The position numbers were made by a program, and so were the translations under genes. From Pseudonocardia humida (GTDB taxonomy: Bacteria; Actinomycetota; Actinomycetes; Mycobacteriales; Pseudonocardiaceae), in the NCBI RefSeq assembly GCF_023898865.1, contig NZ_JAGSOV010000039.1, forward strand, positions 120,867-184,866: a stretch of 64,000 nucleotides of DNA, given 5' to 3'. Each line of letters starts with the position of its first letter. Position 1 is the stretch's first letter. The notes under the pieces are model-generated. The model ran no database searches, was not told the origin of the DNA, and was given only the letters and a program-made list of their open reading frames with translations. This document shows, in pieces, positions 40,526 through 49,680 of the stretch.

Positions 40526-41656
40526 TCAGGACCCGCCCACGGCGGCGCGGAGCCGGTCGCGCAGGCCCGCGTCCAGCAGCACCTGCTGGCTGAGCACCAG
40601 CGGGGCGACCGACGCCGCGGCCTCCTGGTAGGGCTGCCAGTCCATCCCGGACAGGCTGAGCACCGACACCCCCAGCGTGCCGTCGGCGCGTCGGAAGGTG
40701 ACCGCGTTGGTGCTGAGGCCGGCGTAGTCGCCGCCCTTCTGCCCGGCGCCGACCACCCCGTCGGGCAGGAGGCCGGCCAGTCCTCGCTCCAGGTGCCGCC
40801 GCACGGTGCTCGACACCTCCGGGCCCAGAGCGTCGGTGGCGGCGGCCCGGTGCACCCCGGCCAACTGCCGCACGGTGGCCACGGGGGAGCCGTCCCACCA
40901 GCGCAGGACGTTGCGCTGGGTGGCCTCGTCGAGACCGGCGGTCGGGTCGGCGGACGGGACCGCGGCCGCGGCCTCCCGCAGGGTCGCGGCGAAGGCGGCG
41001 CGCCGGGCGGGGTCGGCGGCGTAGGCGCGGCCGGCCTCCAGCGCCGCGACCCGCCGGTCGGCGCCCGGTGGCACGGCGTCGAACACCAGCTGCTCGCCGG
41101 CGAAGCAGGGCAGCTCGACCGGGCTCCACCCGGTCGCGGCGGCCGCGGCGACAAGGGCGTCGTCGCCGAGCTCGGCGCGCAGCAGGTCGGCGGCGGCGTT
41201 GTCGCTCAGGTCGATCATCACCGCGGCGATCCCGTCCCAGGTCACCGTGCCCTGCGGGGTGGCGCCGAGGGCCTGCAGGGCGGCGGGGTGGGTGTCGGTC
41301 CCCAGCGCCGGCACGTACCAGGAGTCCCATGCCGCGACCGGCACCGGCCCGTCCGGGTCCAGCCGGCCGGAGGCGACCGCCTGCGCGTAGGCGACCAGGT
41401 GCACGACCTTGTTCGCGGAGGCGACCGGGCGCGGACGGTCCGCGAGGTGCTCGATGACCGTGCCGCGGCCGTCGTCGACCAGGAGGGAGGCCCGGTCCGG
41501 CTGCGCGGCGATCCAGTCGACCAGCGCGTCCGGTCCGTCCAGCGGAGGCGGTGGGCCGGCGCTCGGGGGCGTGGCCGCCGGTGCGGCGGGGGCGCAGGCC
41601 GCGGTGAGCCCGAGGGCGGCGGACAGACCGAGCAGCCGGCGGCGGGAGAGCGGCAT
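40526..41656 (-). CDS. Class A beta-lactamase-like serine hydrolase (exported lipoprotein)
   Basis: A 376-residue protein. The N-terminus SRRRLLGLSAALGLTAAC is a Tat-type signal with a lipobox ending at Cys 21, so it should be a surface lipoprotein. The penicillin-recognising fold motifs are all visible: SANK (SxxK), LSDN (SxN) and KGG (KTG equivalent) near DGVVGAGQKGG. The Glu166 omega-loop of true class A enzymes is not obvious, so it may be a carboxypeptidase, esterase or non-hydrolysing homologue and not a resistance enzyme. GGAGG precedes the ATG. It is first in an operon with an ArsR-like regulator under a palindromic operator, and is a lineage-specific insertion between lipA and lipB. 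Confidence 0.85.
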   Translation of the reverse strand: MPLSRRRLLGLSAALGLTAACAPAAPAATPPSAGPPPPLDGPDALVDWIAAQPDRASLLVDDGRGTVIEHLADRPRPVASANKVVHLVAYAQAVASGRLDPDGPVPVAAWDSWYVPALGTDTHPAALQALGATPQGTVTWDGIAAVMIDLSDNAAADLLRAELGDDALVAAAAATGWSPVELPCFAGEQLVFDAVPPGADRRVAALEAGRAYAADPARRAAFAATLREAAAAVPSADPTAGLDEATQRNVLRWWDGSPVATVRQLAGVHRAAATDALGPEVSSTVRRHLERGLAGLLPDGVVGAGQKGGDYAGLSTNAVTFRRADGTLGVSVLSLSGMDWQPYQEAAASVAPLVLSQQVLLDAGLRDRLRAAVGGS

Positions 41657-41665
41657 GTCGAACCT

Positions 41666-41685
41666 CCGTAATATCGGAATTACGG
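41666..41685. promoter_or_regulatory. Operator palindrome CCGTAAT-n6-ATTACGG
   Basis: A perfect 7-bp inverted repeat with a 6-nt spacer, strikingly AT-rich for this genome. On the minus strand it lies between the -10 TATAGT and the start codon, covering the likely transcription start and part of the Shine-Dalgarno. Confidence 0.65.
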
Positions 41686-41688
41686 AAA

Positions 41689-41694
41689 ACTATA
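41689..41694 (-). promoter_or_regulatory. -10 element TATAGT (beta-lactamase-like operon)
   Basis: A near-consensus -10 hexamer on the minus strand, placing the transcription start inside the operator at 41666-41685. Confidence 0.55.
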
Positions 41695-41721
41695 GCCGAT
41701 GGCGCGCGTCGGGGCGGGGCG

Positions 41722-41727
41722 TAGCGT
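41722..41727 (+). promoter_or_regulatory. -10 element TAGCGT (lipB)
   Basis: The hexamer lies 7 nt upstream of the lipB ATG; leaderless layout. Confidence 0.5.
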
Positions 41728-41734
41728 GAGCACC

Positions 41735-42484
41735 ATGAGCACGGGTGAGCACCGGTCCTGCCGCCGCGGTCCCGACCCCGTCCGGGTCGACCGGCTCGGC
41801 ACCGTCGACTACCTCGCCGCCTGGGACGCCCAACGCGCCCACGCCGCCGCCCGCCGCGACGGCACCGGCCCGGACGTGCTGATGCTGCTGGAGCACCCGT
41901 CGGTCTACACCGCGGGCAAGCGCACCCAGCCCGAGGACCGCCCCACCGACGGCACCCCCGTCGTCGACGTCGACCGCGGCGGCCGGATCACCTGGCACGG
42001 CCCCGGTCAGCTGGTCGGCTACCCGATCGTGGCCCTGGCCGCGCCGCTCGACGTGGTCGACTTCGTGCGCCGGCTGGAGGAGGCCCTGATCGCGGTCGTG
42101 GCCGGGCTCGGCGTCACCGCGGCCGGCCGGGTCGAGGGGCGCAGCGGGGTGTGGCTGCCCGCCGACGCCACCCGCCCCGAGCGCAAGGTCGCCGCGATCG
42201 GGGTGCGTGTGCAGGGCGGGGTGACGCTGCACGGCTTCGCCCTCAACTGCGAGCCCGACCTGGCCGCCTTCGACCGGATCGTGCCGTGCGGGATCACCGA
42301 CGCCGGGGTCACCTCGCTGTCGGCCGAGCTGGGCCGCCCGGTGCCGGTGGCCGAGGTCCTCGACGCCACGTCCACCGCGGTCCTCGACGCCCTCGACGGC
42401 CGCCTCGCCGTGAGCGAGCACCCGGTGGCCACGCCGGCCACGCCGGCCGGCCTCGACCTGCGCCTGCACCCCGCCCTGAGCTGA
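41735..42484 (+). CDS. lipB: Octanoyltransferase
   Basis: A 249-residue lipoyl(octanoyl) transferase that moves octanoate from acyl carrier protein to lipoyl-domain lysines. Signature segments are [17 protein letters not shown] (short form), [19 protein letters not shown] with the substrate-binding loop, KVAAIGVRV with the catalytic Lys and FALNCEPDL, then [14 protein letters not shown] with the catalytic Cys. The ATG at 41735 has TAGCGT 7 nt upstream and no Shine-Dalgarno. Its product feeds LipA and the E2 protein SucB, all within 10 kb. Confidence 0.96.
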   Translation: MSTGEHRSCRRGPDPVRVDRLGTVDYLAAWDAQRAHAAARRDGTGPDVLMLLEHPSVYTAGKRTQPEDRPTDGTPVVDVDRGGRITWHGPGQLVGYPIVALAAPLDVVDFVRRLEEALIAVVAGLGVTAAGRVEGRSGVWLPADATRPERKVAAIGVRVQGGVTLHGFALNCEPDLAAFDRIVPCGITDAGVTSLSAELGRPVPVAEVLDATSTAVLDALDGRLAVSEHPVATPATPAGLDLRLHPALS

Positions 42485-42515
42485 CCGTCCCCCTCTCGAC
42501 GGGATCCCGGGGGAG

Positions 42516-42971
42516 CTAGCGGGCGGCGAGCACGGCTTCGGCGGCCCGCCGGCCGCTGACCAGCGCGCCCTGCGTGGACGGGGTGTCGCGGTGGTCGCCC
42601 GCGACGAACAGGCCGTCGCCGAGGGCGACCGGGCCGCGCACCGGCCGCCCGGCCGGGAACGCGGGCAGGGCGGGGGGGGACGGCCGCGGTGTGCAGGTGC
42701 CGCCAGCCGTCGGTGGGGACGCCGTAGAGGCGGGCCAGCTCCCGGCGCACGACGGGCTCGGGCACCGCGTCGGCGTCGCCGAGCACCGTCGAGGACACCA
42801 GCGCCCGGCCGTCGGGGGAGTAGCCGGGCGCGGCCGCGGTCAGCACCACCGTGTTGGCCACCGGGCGCCGGTGGCGTCCAGCACCACGTCCAGCCCGCGC
42901 CGGCACAGCAGCGCCGCCGCCCGCAGGCCGGCCAGCCCCGCCCCGACGACGATCGCGTCGTGGGCGCTCAC
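42516..42971 (-). pseudogene. FAD-dependent amine-oxidase-like protein with large internal deletion
   Basis: Three minus-strand pieces belong to one former flavoprotein. From a GTG at 42971 comes SAHDAIVVGAGLAGLRAA (FAD-binding GxGxxG). A second frame has PGYSPDGRALVSSTVLGD and LARLYGVPTDGWRHL. After a run of eight G (42671-42678) a third frame has GDGLFVAGDHRDTPSTQGAL then SGRRAAEAVLAAR and a TAG stop. These are the two ends of a monoamine-oxidase-like protein of about 400 residues; some 250 central residues are missing and two shifts separate the parts. It occupies the 560-bp gap between lipB and the epimerase gene. Confidence 0.65.
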
Positions 42972-43044
42972 GCTGCCACCTCGCTGACGCACGGCGGCCG
43001 CGCGAGCAGGGCTGCTGTGTCGAACGGTTCGCTCGCGAGCTCGC

Positions 43045-43935
43045 TCACGAGCCGACGGCGGCCGAGAGCGCCTCGTCGATGCCGTTGTGGCGGAACTGGA
43101 AGCCGCCGTCGAGCAGCACGCCCGGCCGGGCCCGGGGCCCGGTGAGGATCATCTCCTCGGCCATCTGCCCGAGCACGGCGCGCAGCGCGAAGGCGGGCAC
43201 CACGAACGGCGCGGGCCGGCCGACGGCGGCGGACAGCGCCCGGGTGAACCGGGCGTTGGTGGCCTGCTCGGGGCCCACCAGGTTGACCGGCCCGGCGAAC
43301 CGGTCCTCCTCCAGCAGGAAGCCGATGGCGCCGATCTCGTCGTCCAGGGAGATCCACGGGAAGTACTGCTCGCCGCTGCCGATCCGTCCGCCCAGCATCA
43401 CCGTGAACAGCGGCCGCAGCCGACTCAGGATGCCGCCCGACGGGGAGAGCACCGGCCCGCTGCGCAGCAGCACGACCCGGGCGCCCCCGGCGACGGCGGG
43501 CTTGGTCGCGGCCTCCCAGTCCTGGCAGACCTCGGCCAGGAAACCGGTCCCCGCCGGGGCCGACTCGTCGACCTCCCGGTCGCCGGTGTCGCCGTAGTAG
43601 TTGATGCCCGAGGCCGACAGCAGGGCGGGCACCCCGTGCTCGGCCACCGCGGTGGCCAGCACCTCGGTGGGGACGTTGCGGCTGTCGCGGATCTGCTGCT
43701 TGCGCGCGCCGCTCCACGGGCGGTCGCCGATGCCGACGCCGTTGAGGTTGACCACCGCGTCGACGCCGTCGAACGTGCCGGCGTCGAACCGCCCGGCCGG
43801 CGGGTCCCAGCCGCGCTCGTCCGGCGCGGCGGGCGCCCGCCGCACCAGCCGCAGCACCTCGTGCCCCGCCTGCCGCAGGTGGGCGACGAGGGCTGTTCCG
43901 ATCAGACCGGACGACCCGGCCACGACTACGCGCAC
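43045..43935 (-). CDS. TIGR01777-family NAD-dependent epimerase/dehydratase
   Basis: A 296-residue SDR-type protein (YfcH-like). It starts with the Rossmann motif VVVAGSSGLIGTALVAHLR, followed by VVNLNGVGIGDRPWSGARKQQI (in part), the SASGINYYGDTGD active-site region with YxxxD instead of canonical YxxxK, and the C-terminal DUF1731 segment MAEEMILTGPRARPGVL. M. tuberculosis Rv2216 occupies the same place beside sucB and lipB. The GTG start has GGGAGG about 6 nt upstream. The physiological reaction of this family is not known. Confidence 0.92.
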   Translation of the reverse strand: MRVVVAGSSGLIGTALVAHLRQAGHEVLRLVRRAPAAPDERGWDPPAGRFDAGTFDGVDAVVNLNGVGIGDRPWSGARKQQIRDSRNVPTEVLATAVAEHGVPALLSASGINYYGDTGDREVDESAPAGTGFLAEVCQDWEAATKPAVAGGARVVLLRSGPVLSPSGGILSRLRPLFTVMLGGRIGSGEQYFPWISLDDEIGAIGFLLEEDRFAGPVNLVGPEQATNARFTRALSAAVGRPAPFVVPAFALRAVLGQMAEEMILTGPRARPGVLLDGGFQFRHNGIDEALSAAVGS

Positions 43936-43992
43936 AGCGTGATCCTCCCCAACCGCGCGGGTGGTCGCGACTCGGGCCGACGATGCTCACAC

Positions 43993-44023
43993 GGACGCGC
44001 CCGCCGCACGGGCGGGCGCGTCC
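43993..44023 (-). terminator. Terminator of the sucB operon
   Basis: A perfect 13-bp GC-rich stem GGACGCGCCCGCC with a 5-nt loop, 8 nt past the sucB stop. No clear U-tract, as common in actinobacteria. Confidence 0.65.
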
Positions 44024-44031
44024 GCACGAGG

Positions 44032-45894
44032 CTACAGCCCGAGCTCGCCCTCGAAGGCGCCTTCCTCGAGCCGCGCCTTGATCGCCGAGACGAAGCGGCC
44101 CGCGTCGGCGCCGTCGACGATGCGGTGGTCGTAGGTCAGCGGCAGGAAGCACAGGGACCGGATCGCGATGACGTCCTCGCCGTCCGGCCCGGAGATCACC
44201 GCGGGCTGCTTGGTGATCGACCCGGTGCCCAGGATGGCGACCTGGGGCTGGTTGATGATCGGGGTGTCGAACAGGGCGCCGGCACTGCCGATGTTGGTGA
44301 TCGTGAACGTGCCGCCGGACAGCTCGTCGGGCCCGATCTTGTTGGCCCGGGTGCGGGCCGCGACGTCGGCGATCCGCTTGGCCAGGCCCACGATGCTCAG
44401 GTCCTCGGCGTTCTTGATCACCGGGACGAGCAGGCCGCGGGGGGTGTCCACGGCGATCGCCAGGTGCACGTTGCCGTGGTAGGTGACCTGCTTGCCGTCC
44501 TCGTGGATGGACGAGTTGACCTGCGGGAAGGCCTTGAGCGCCTCCACCGTGGCCTTGGCGAAGAACGGCAGGTAGGTGAGCTTGACGCCCTCGCGGCGCT
44601 CGAACTCGGCCTTCGCCCTGGCCCGCAGCTTGGCGACGCGGGTGAGGTCGACCTCCTGGACGGTGGTCAGCTGGGCGGAGACGCGCAGCGACTCGGTCAT
44701 CCGCTGGGCGATCACCTGGCGCAACCGCGGCATCTTGACCGTGGTGCCCGGCTGCGGGCCGTCCGGGTTGGGCTTGGCCACCGCGGCGGGGGCCTTGGGC
44801 GCCGAGGACGGCGCCGACGGCGCGGAGGCCGCGGCCGGGGCGCTGGGCTCCGGCTCGGGCTCCGGCTCGCGGGCGGACTCGGCCGCGGCGAGCACGTCCT
44901 GCTTGCGGATGCGCCCGCCGACCCCGGTCCCGGTGATCGCGGACAGGTCGACGCCGTGCTCGGAGGCGAGCTTGCGCACCAGCGGCGTCACGTAGGGGGC
45001 TCCGCCGGAGCGCTCCTCGCCCTCGCCCGCCGACTCGCCCCCCGCCGACGTGCCCGCCGACTGGCCCGCGGCCTCGGCGGTGGCCTCGTCGGCCTGGCCG
45101 TTCGTGCTCTGCGCCGGCGCCTTCTCGGCGGGCTTCTCGGGGGCCTTCTGCGGCGCCTTGTCCTCGGCGGGGGCCGACTTCGCCTCCGGCTCGGGCTCCG
45201 GCTCGGGCTCCGACTCGGGCTGGGCGTCGGCGTCGGCGTCGCCGATGACCGCCAGCCGACCGCCGACGTCGACGGTGTCGTCCTCGTCGGCCACGATCTC
45301 GAGCAGAGTGCCCGCGACCGGCGAGGGGATCTCGGTGTCGACCTTGTCGGTGGAGACCTCCAGCAGCGGCTCGTCGACCTCGACGCTGTCGCCGACCTGC
45401 TTGAGCCAGCGGGTGACGGTGCCCTCGGTGACGCTCTCGCCCAGCTCGGGCATCGTCACCGCGGTGCCCGAACCGGTCGGCTTGGTGGCCGCCCGGGGAG
45501 CCTCGTCGGGCTCGTCGGACGCGGGCTCGTCGGCCCGGTTGGGGTGCTCGGGCGCGTCCTCGCCCGGGTCCTCCTCCTCGGCGGGCGCGTCGGCCTCCTC
45601 GGTGGCGGACTCGGTGGTCGACTCGTCGGACCCCCCGTCGTCGGAGGCGCTCGCGTCGCCGTCGCCGATGACGGCGAGGTCGCCGCCGACCTCGACCGTC
45701 TCGTCCTCGGCCGCGACGATCCGCTGCAGCACGCCCGCCGCGGGGGAGGGGATCTCGGTGTCGACCTTGTCGGTCGAGACCTCCAGCAGGGGCTCGTCGA
45801 CCTCGACCTGGTCGCCCTCCTGCTTGAGCCAGCGGGTGACGGTGCCCTCGGTGACGCTCTCACCGAGCGCCGGCATCTGGACGGTGAAGGCCAT
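44032..45894 (-). CDS. sucB: 2-oxoglutarate dehydrogenase E2, dihydrolipoamide acyltransferase with two lipoyl domains
   Basis: A 620-residue E2. Two lipoyl domains are present (about 1-80 and 140-220), each with the lipoylated lysine in [14 protein letters not shown] (K43 in the first). They are joined by long acidic, Pro/Ala/Glu-rich linkers. A peripheral subunit-binding domain ([19 protein letters not shown]) precedes the catalytic domain with the active-site TYDHRIVDG. It transfers acyl groups to CoA within a 2-oxoacid dehydrogenase complex; in actinobacteria the same E2 (DlaT in mycobacteria) may serve pyruvate dehydrogenase. GGAGCT precedes the ATG. It lies 81 nt downstream of lpdA (E3) in one operon; no E1 gene is in the window. 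Confidence 0.95.
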   Translation of the reverse strand: MAFTVQMPALGESVTEGTVTRWLKQEGDQVEVDEPLLEVSTDKVDTEIPSPAAGVLQRIVAAEDETVEVGGDLAVIGDGDASASDDGGSDESTTESATEEADAPAEEEDPGEDAPEHPNRADEPASDEPDEAPRAATKPTGSGTAVTMPELGESVTEGTVTRWLKQVGDSVEVDEPLLEVSTDKVDTEIPSPVAGTLLEIVADEDDTVDVGGRLAVIGDADADAQPESEPEPEPEPEAKSAPAEDKAPQKAPEKPAEKAPAQSTNGQADEATAEAAGQSAGTSAGGESAGEGEERSGGAPYVTPLVRKLASEHGVDLSAITGTGVGGRIRKQDVLAAAESAREPEPEPEPSAPAAASAPSAPSSAPKAPAAVAKPNPDGPQPGTTVKMPRLRQVIAQRMTESLRVSAQLTTVQEVDLTRVAKLRARAKAEFERREGVKLTYLPFFAKATVEALKAFPQVNSSIHEDGKQVTYHGNVHLAIAVDTPRGLLVPVIKNAEDLSIVGLAKRIADVAARTRANKIGPDELSGGTFTITNIGSAGALFDTPIINQPQVAILGTGSITKQPAVISGPDGEDVIAIRSLCFLPLTYDHRIVDGADAGRFVSAIKARLEEGAFEGELGL

Positions 45895-45975
45895 GGCTGG
45901 TCGGAGCTCCTCTGTCGTGCGGTCGCGGGGTCTGCTGGGTTCCGTGCTTGGATTTCCGTGCTGCCAGCGGACCTG

Positions 45976-47370
45976 TCAGCTGTGGCTGTGCAGCGGCTTG
46001 CCGGCCAGGGCCAGGTGGGCCTCGCCGAACGCCTCGTTCTGGGTGGGGTGGGCGTGCACCAGCGCGGCCACGTCCTCGGCCTGGGCGTCCCAGTTGTAGA
46101 CCAGCTGGGCCTCCCCGATCAGCTCGCCGACGCGCGCGCCGACCATGTGGATTCCCACGACCGGCCCCGGGGTGCCCTCGGCGCCGGACTTGACCAGCTT
46201 GATCGCGCCCTGGGTCTGCAGGATCTGGGACTTGCCGTTGCCGGCCAGGTCGTAGGTCAGGGTCTGGACCTCGCCGTAGCGCTCCTTGGCCTGCGCCTCG
46301 GTGAGCCCGACCGAGGCCACCTCGGGCTCGCAGTAGGTGACCCGGGGGATGCCCGCCTCGTCGATCACCGGCGGGTTCAGCCCGGCGATCTCCTCGGCGA
46401 CGAAGATGCCCTGCGCGAAGCCGCGGTGGGCCAGCTGCAGACCGGGCACGATGTCGCCGACGGCGTAGACATCGGGCAGGTTGGTGCGCAGCCGCTCGTC
46501 GGTGCGCACGAAGCCGCGCTCGATCTCGACACCGGCCTCCTCGTAGCCCAGGCCCGCGGTGTTCGGCCCGCGGCCGACGGCCACCAGCAGGAGGTCGGCC
46601 TCCAGCTCCTCGCCGGACTCCAGCGACACCGTCACCGCGTCGTCGCTCTGGCGTGCCCCGGTGAACTTCACCCCGGTCTTGAAGGCGATCCGGCGCCGGC
46701 GGAAGGCGCGCTCGAGCAGCTTGGAGGCGAACTCGTCCTCGGCGGGCACCAGCCGCGGCAGCGCCTCGACGATGGTGACCTGCGAGCCGAAGCTGGCGAA
46801 CACGCTGGCGAACTCCACGCCGATCACCCCGCCGCCCAGGACGACGATCCGGTCGGGGACGTGGTCGAGGCGGATGGCCTCGTTGCTGGTGATGATCCGC
46901 CCGCCGATGTCCAGGCCGGGCAGGGTGCGCGAGTAGCTGCCGGTGGCCAGCACGACCTTGCCGCCGACGTAGCGGTCGGTGCCGTCCTCGCCGTCGACGA
47001 CCACGGTCGTCGGGCCCTCGAACCGCCCGGAGCCCTGCACGAGCTCGATCTTGCGGGACTTCACCAGCCCCTGCAGCCCCTTGTAGAGCTTGGAGACCAC
47101 GCCGTCCTTGTAGGCGTTGACGCCGGCCATGTCGATCCCGGCCAGCGAGCTCTTCACGCCGATCTTGTCGCCGTCGCGGGCGGCGTCGGCGACCTCGGCG
47201 GCGTGCAGCATGGCCTTGGTCGGGATGCAGCCCGAGTGCAGGCAGGTGCCCCCGAGCTTGTCGCGTTCCACCAGCACCACGGACATCCCCAGCTCCGCGG
47301 CGCGCAGGGCGCAGGCGTACCCGCCCGACCCCCCACCGAGGATCACCAGGTCCGCGTTGTGCTCGGGCAC
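45976..47370 (-). CDS. lpdA: Dihydrolipoyl dehydrogenase (E3)
   Basis: A 464-residue FAD enzyme that reoxidises dihydrolipoyl groups. The FAD motif GGGSGGYAC (12-20), the redox disulfide C43/C48 in GGTCLHSGCIPTK, the NAD motif VVLGGGVIGVEFA, the second FAD motif YAVGDIVPG and the C-terminal catalytic pair H441/E446 (HAHPTQNEAF) are all intact. It starts with GTG and a GAGGGAG Shine-Dalgarno. It is upstream of sucB in the same operon, as in Streptomyces, and is the E3 of the complex. An inverted repeat lies 74-113 nt upstream. Confidence 0.96.
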   Translation of the reverse strand: MPEHNADLVILGGGSGGYACALRAAELGMSVVLVERDKLGGTCLHSGCIPTKAMLHAAEVADAARDGDKIGVKSSLAGIDMAGVNAYKDGVVSKLYKGLQGLVKSRKIELVQGSGRFEGPTTVVVDGEDGTDRYVGGKVVLATGSYSRTLPGLDIGGRIITSNEAIRLDHVPDRIVVLGGGVIGVEFASVFASFGSQVTIVEALPRLVPAEDEFASKLLERAFRRRRIAFKTGVKFTGARQSDDAVTVSLESGEELEADLLLVAVGRGPNTAGLGYEEAGVEIERGFVRTDERLRTNLPDVYAVGDIVPGLQLAHRGFAQGIFVAEEIAGLNPPVIDEAGIPRVTYCEPEVASVGLTEAQAKERYGEVQTLTYDLAGNGKSQILQTQGAIKLVKSGAEGTPGPVVGIHMVGARVGELIGEAQLVYNWDAQAEDVAALVHAHPTQNEAFGEAHLALAGKPLHSHS

Positions 47371-47443
47371 GTGTGTACTCCCTCACCGATCGCTGTCGCC
47401 TGCGGCGCGGTCGGGGCTGGGCTGTCCGGCTGCGGAGCAGGTG

Positions 47444-47483
47444 CGGCAGGTGACGCCGCCTGCGGTCATCTTGTCACCTGCCG
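47444..47483. promoter_or_regulatory. Inverted repeat in the lpdA upstream region
   Basis: CGGCAGGTGAC / GTCACCTGCCG, a perfect 11-bp inverted repeat with an 18-nt spacer, between the divergent lpdA and the small gene at 47562. It could be an operator for one or both genes or a transcript hairpin. Confidence 0.45.
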
Positions 47484-47561
47484 GGCGCGGGCGCGGGGGC
47501 TGGTCCGTTCGGGGAGAAAATCCGGGGCCGGACGCGTTGTGCGGGCAGGGAGGTGGCGGTC

Positions 47562-47912
47562 ATGGGGCTGCTGGACAGGTTGCGCCGCGGGCGCCCGGGA
47601 ACGCTGCGCGCGAGCGGGCGCGACGACGAGGCCCACCTGCGGGCGTGGGTCGCCGCGCACGAGGGCGTCGAGGCGTTCGTCGAGCCGCGCACCGCGGTGA
47701 CCGAGACGACGATGCTGCTGGTCGACAAGGACGGCGACCACACCCGGCGGCGGATCGGCGGTCCCGACGCCGCGCGCAAGCTGGCGCGGTCGCTGGCGAT
47801 CCCGGTCTACGACGTGCAGCTCGTGGGGTACCCGCAGCGGATGCGCGACCACGACGCGCGGGAGAAGGTCCTGCGCGAGCGGGAGCGGCGGCGGGCGCTG
47901 GGGGAGGGCTGA
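47562..47912 (+). CDS. Conserved hypothetical actinobacterial protein
   Basis: A 116-residue, soluble, Arg-rich protein. The middle part (VAAHEGVEAFVEPRTAVTE, MLLVDKDGDHTRRRIG, ARKLARSLAIPVYDVQLVGYPQRMRD) looks like a compact alpha/beta fold and the C-terminus is a charged helix (REKVLRERERRRALGEG). Proteins like this occur beside lpdA/pepA in actinobacteria, but I know no function. GGGAGG 9 nt upstream favours the ATG at 47562; a GTG 9 nt earlier in frame is possible. It is divergent from lpdA and convergent with pepA. Confidence 0.75.
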   Translation: MGLLDRLRRGRPGTLRASGRDDEAHLRAWVAAHEGVEAFVEPRTAVTETTMLLVDKDGDHTRRRIGGPDAARKLARSLAIPVYDVQLVGYPQRMRDHDAREKVLRERERRRALGEG

Positions 47913-47932
47913 GCCTCCCCGGGATCACCCGA

Positions 47933-47995
47933 GCGCGACATGAACCCGATGGGGCCCATCGGCCGTCCCGAGCCCCATAGGGTTCATGTTCGCGC
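47933..47995. terminator. Bidirectional terminator, 22-bp stem
   Basis: GCGCGACATGAACCCGATGG...CCATAGGGTTCATGTTCGCGC folds into a stem of about 22 bp with one bulge and one mismatch and a 16-nt loop. It lies between the convergent small gene and pepA. Confidence 0.7.
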
Positions 47996-48028
47996 CCACC
48001 TTTCCGGCGCTCCGGACCGCGCCGGGCG

Positions 48029-49561
48029 TCAGCCGTTCTCGGCGACGTCCTCCAGCACCGCGAGCAGCGTGCGCACCGGCACGCCGGTGCCGCCCTTGAC
48101 CGTGTACCCGTACGGCCCGCCGGCGTGGAACGCCGGCCCGGCGATGTCGATGTGCGCCCACGGCAGCCCGTCGGGCACGAACTCGCGCAGGAACGCCCCG
48201 GCCACGAGCATCCCGCCCCACCGCGCCCCGGTCACGTTCGCGATGTCGGCGACGCGGGAGTCGAGCTCGGCGCGCATGTGGCCGGGCAGCGGCATCGCCC
48301 AGCCGTCCTCGCCGGTGGCGCGGGCGAGGGCGGCGACCCGGTCGCGGAACTCGTCGCTGCCCATCACCCCGGCGGTGCGCATTCCCAGGGCGACCTGCTG
48401 GGCGCCGGTGAGGGTGGAGGTCTCGACGAGGTAGTCGGGGGAGTCCTCGGCGGCGCGGACGATGGCGTCGGCCAGGATCAGCCTGCCCTCGGCGTCGGTG
48501 TTGAGTACCTCGACGGTCTTGCCGCCGTACATCCGCAGCACGTCGCCGGGGCGGTAGGCGGTGGCGCTGGGCATGTTCTCGGCCATCGGCACGGTCGCGG
48601 TGACCGCGACGGGCAGGTCGAGCTCGGCGGCCAGCACGGTGGTGGCGACGACCGCGGCGGCGCCGCTCATGTCCGAGGTCATGTGGTCCATGCCGGCGGC
48701 CGGCTTGATCGAGATACCGCCGGTGTCGAAGGTGATGCCCTTGCCGACCAGCGCGACCTTCTTGCGCGGGGCGTCGCCGCCGGACCAGGTGAGCCGGACC
48801 AGGCGCGGCTTGCGCGAGGACCCCTGGCCGACCCCGAGCACGCCGCCGAAGCCGCCCTCGGCCAGGGCGGCGTCGTCGAGCACCTCGACCTGCACGCCCG
48901 CGGCCTCGGCGAGGGCGGCGGCGCGGGCGGCGAAGCTCTCCGGGAACAGGTCGTTGGGCGGGGTGTTGACCAGGTCGCGGGCGCGGCCCACGGCCCGGCC
49001 CACGGCGGCCGCCCGGCGCAGCTGCCGCTCCTGCAGGTCGTCCACGACGTCGAAGAGGAACTCGACCCGGCCCACGGGCGGGCGGGCGCCGCCGTTGGTG
49101 CGGTACTCGCGGAACGCGTAGGCCCCCAGCAGGGTGCCCTCGGCCGCCGCGCCCAGGTCGATCCGGCCGAGCGCGCTGGCGGCGTGGCCGGTGCCGGTCA
49201 GGGCGCGGGCGGCGGCACCGGAGGCCCGCCGCACCTGCTCGGCCGTGGGGACGTCGCCGTCCTCCGGCTTGCCGAGGCCCACCGCGACCAGCAGCGGGGC
49301 GCTCAGCGTGCCCCGGGTGGGGATCTTCGTCACCTCGTCGGCCTTGCCGGTGGCGCCGGCCAGGGCCAGCAGGGCGGGCAGCTCGCCGTCGAAGGCCGCA
49401 GCGACCTCGTCGGCGCCCGGGGCGAGCGCGGGCGGCTCGCCGGTGCCTGCCGGGAGCAGCCCGACGACGACCGCGTCGGCGGTCGCGGTGGCGGGCGATC
49501 CGGTGCCGAGCAGCACCTCGGTGGACGCGGTCTGGGACTCAGGGGCGGACACGGCGGCCAT
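48029..49561 (-). CDS. pepA: Leucyl aminopeptidase
   Basis: A 510-residue M17-family leucyl aminopeptidase that removes N-terminal residues from peptides in the cytoplasm. The binuclear metal site and catalytic residues are visible in [32 protein letters not shown] and the family signature [10 protein letters not shown] (near residue 350). The less conserved N-terminal domain is complete. The ATG start overlaps no neighbour and no strong Shine-Dalgarno is seen. Its homologue pepB (Rv2213) has the same neighbours in mycobacteria. It is convergent with the small gene at 47562 and divergent from the amino acid permease, which may recycle the products. Confidence 0.96.
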   Translation of the reverse strand: MAAVSAPESQTASTEVLLGTGSPATATADAVVVGLLPAGTGEPPALAPGADEVAAAFDGELPALLALAGATGKADEVTKIPTRGTLSAPLLVAVGLGKPEDGDVPTAEQVRRASGAAARALTGTGHAASALGRIDLGAAAEGTLLGAYAFREYRTNGGARPPVGRVEFLFDVVDDLQERQLRRAAAVGRAVGRARDLVNTPPNDLFPESFAARAAALAEAAGVQVEVLDDAALAEGGFGGVLGVGQGSSRKPRLVRLTWSGGDAPRKKVALVGKGITFDTGGISIKPAAGMDHMTSDMSGAAAVVATTVLAAELDLPVAVTATVPMAENMPSATAYRPGDVLRMYGGKTVEVLNTDAEGRLILADAIVRAAEDSPDYLVETSTLTGAQQVALGMRTAGVMGSDEFRDRVAALARATGEDGWAMPLPGHMRAELDSRVADIANVTGARWGGMLVAGAFLREFVPDGLPWAHIDIAGPAFHAGGPYGYTVKGGTGVPVRTLLAVLEDVAENG

Positions 49562-49680
49562 CTCACAATCGGTCGGGTGGGTGGGGCTGGCGCGGTCGGG
49601 AGCACCGCGAGATCGCTTTGAAATGCTAATGACACCCCGGTGCGGCCGGATCGAGCAGGTTCGCCTGCCACCCTGGTCCG

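Noticed and set aside
40526..41656. Calling the SxxK/SDN/KGG protein a true class A beta-lactamase
   Set aside because: The Glu166 omega-loop motif is not evident, so resistance activity cannot be claimed from sequence.
41666..41685. Terminator interpretation of the CCGTAAT/ATTACGG palindrome
   Set aside because: The stem is short and AT-rich, has no U-tract and sits between a -10 element and a start codon, which fits an operator better.
43087..47700. A 1537-codon open frame on the + strand opposite the epimerase, sucB and lpdA genes
   Set aside because: It is an antisense frame kept open by high GC at third positions; the minus-strand genes have clear family motifs and this frame has none.
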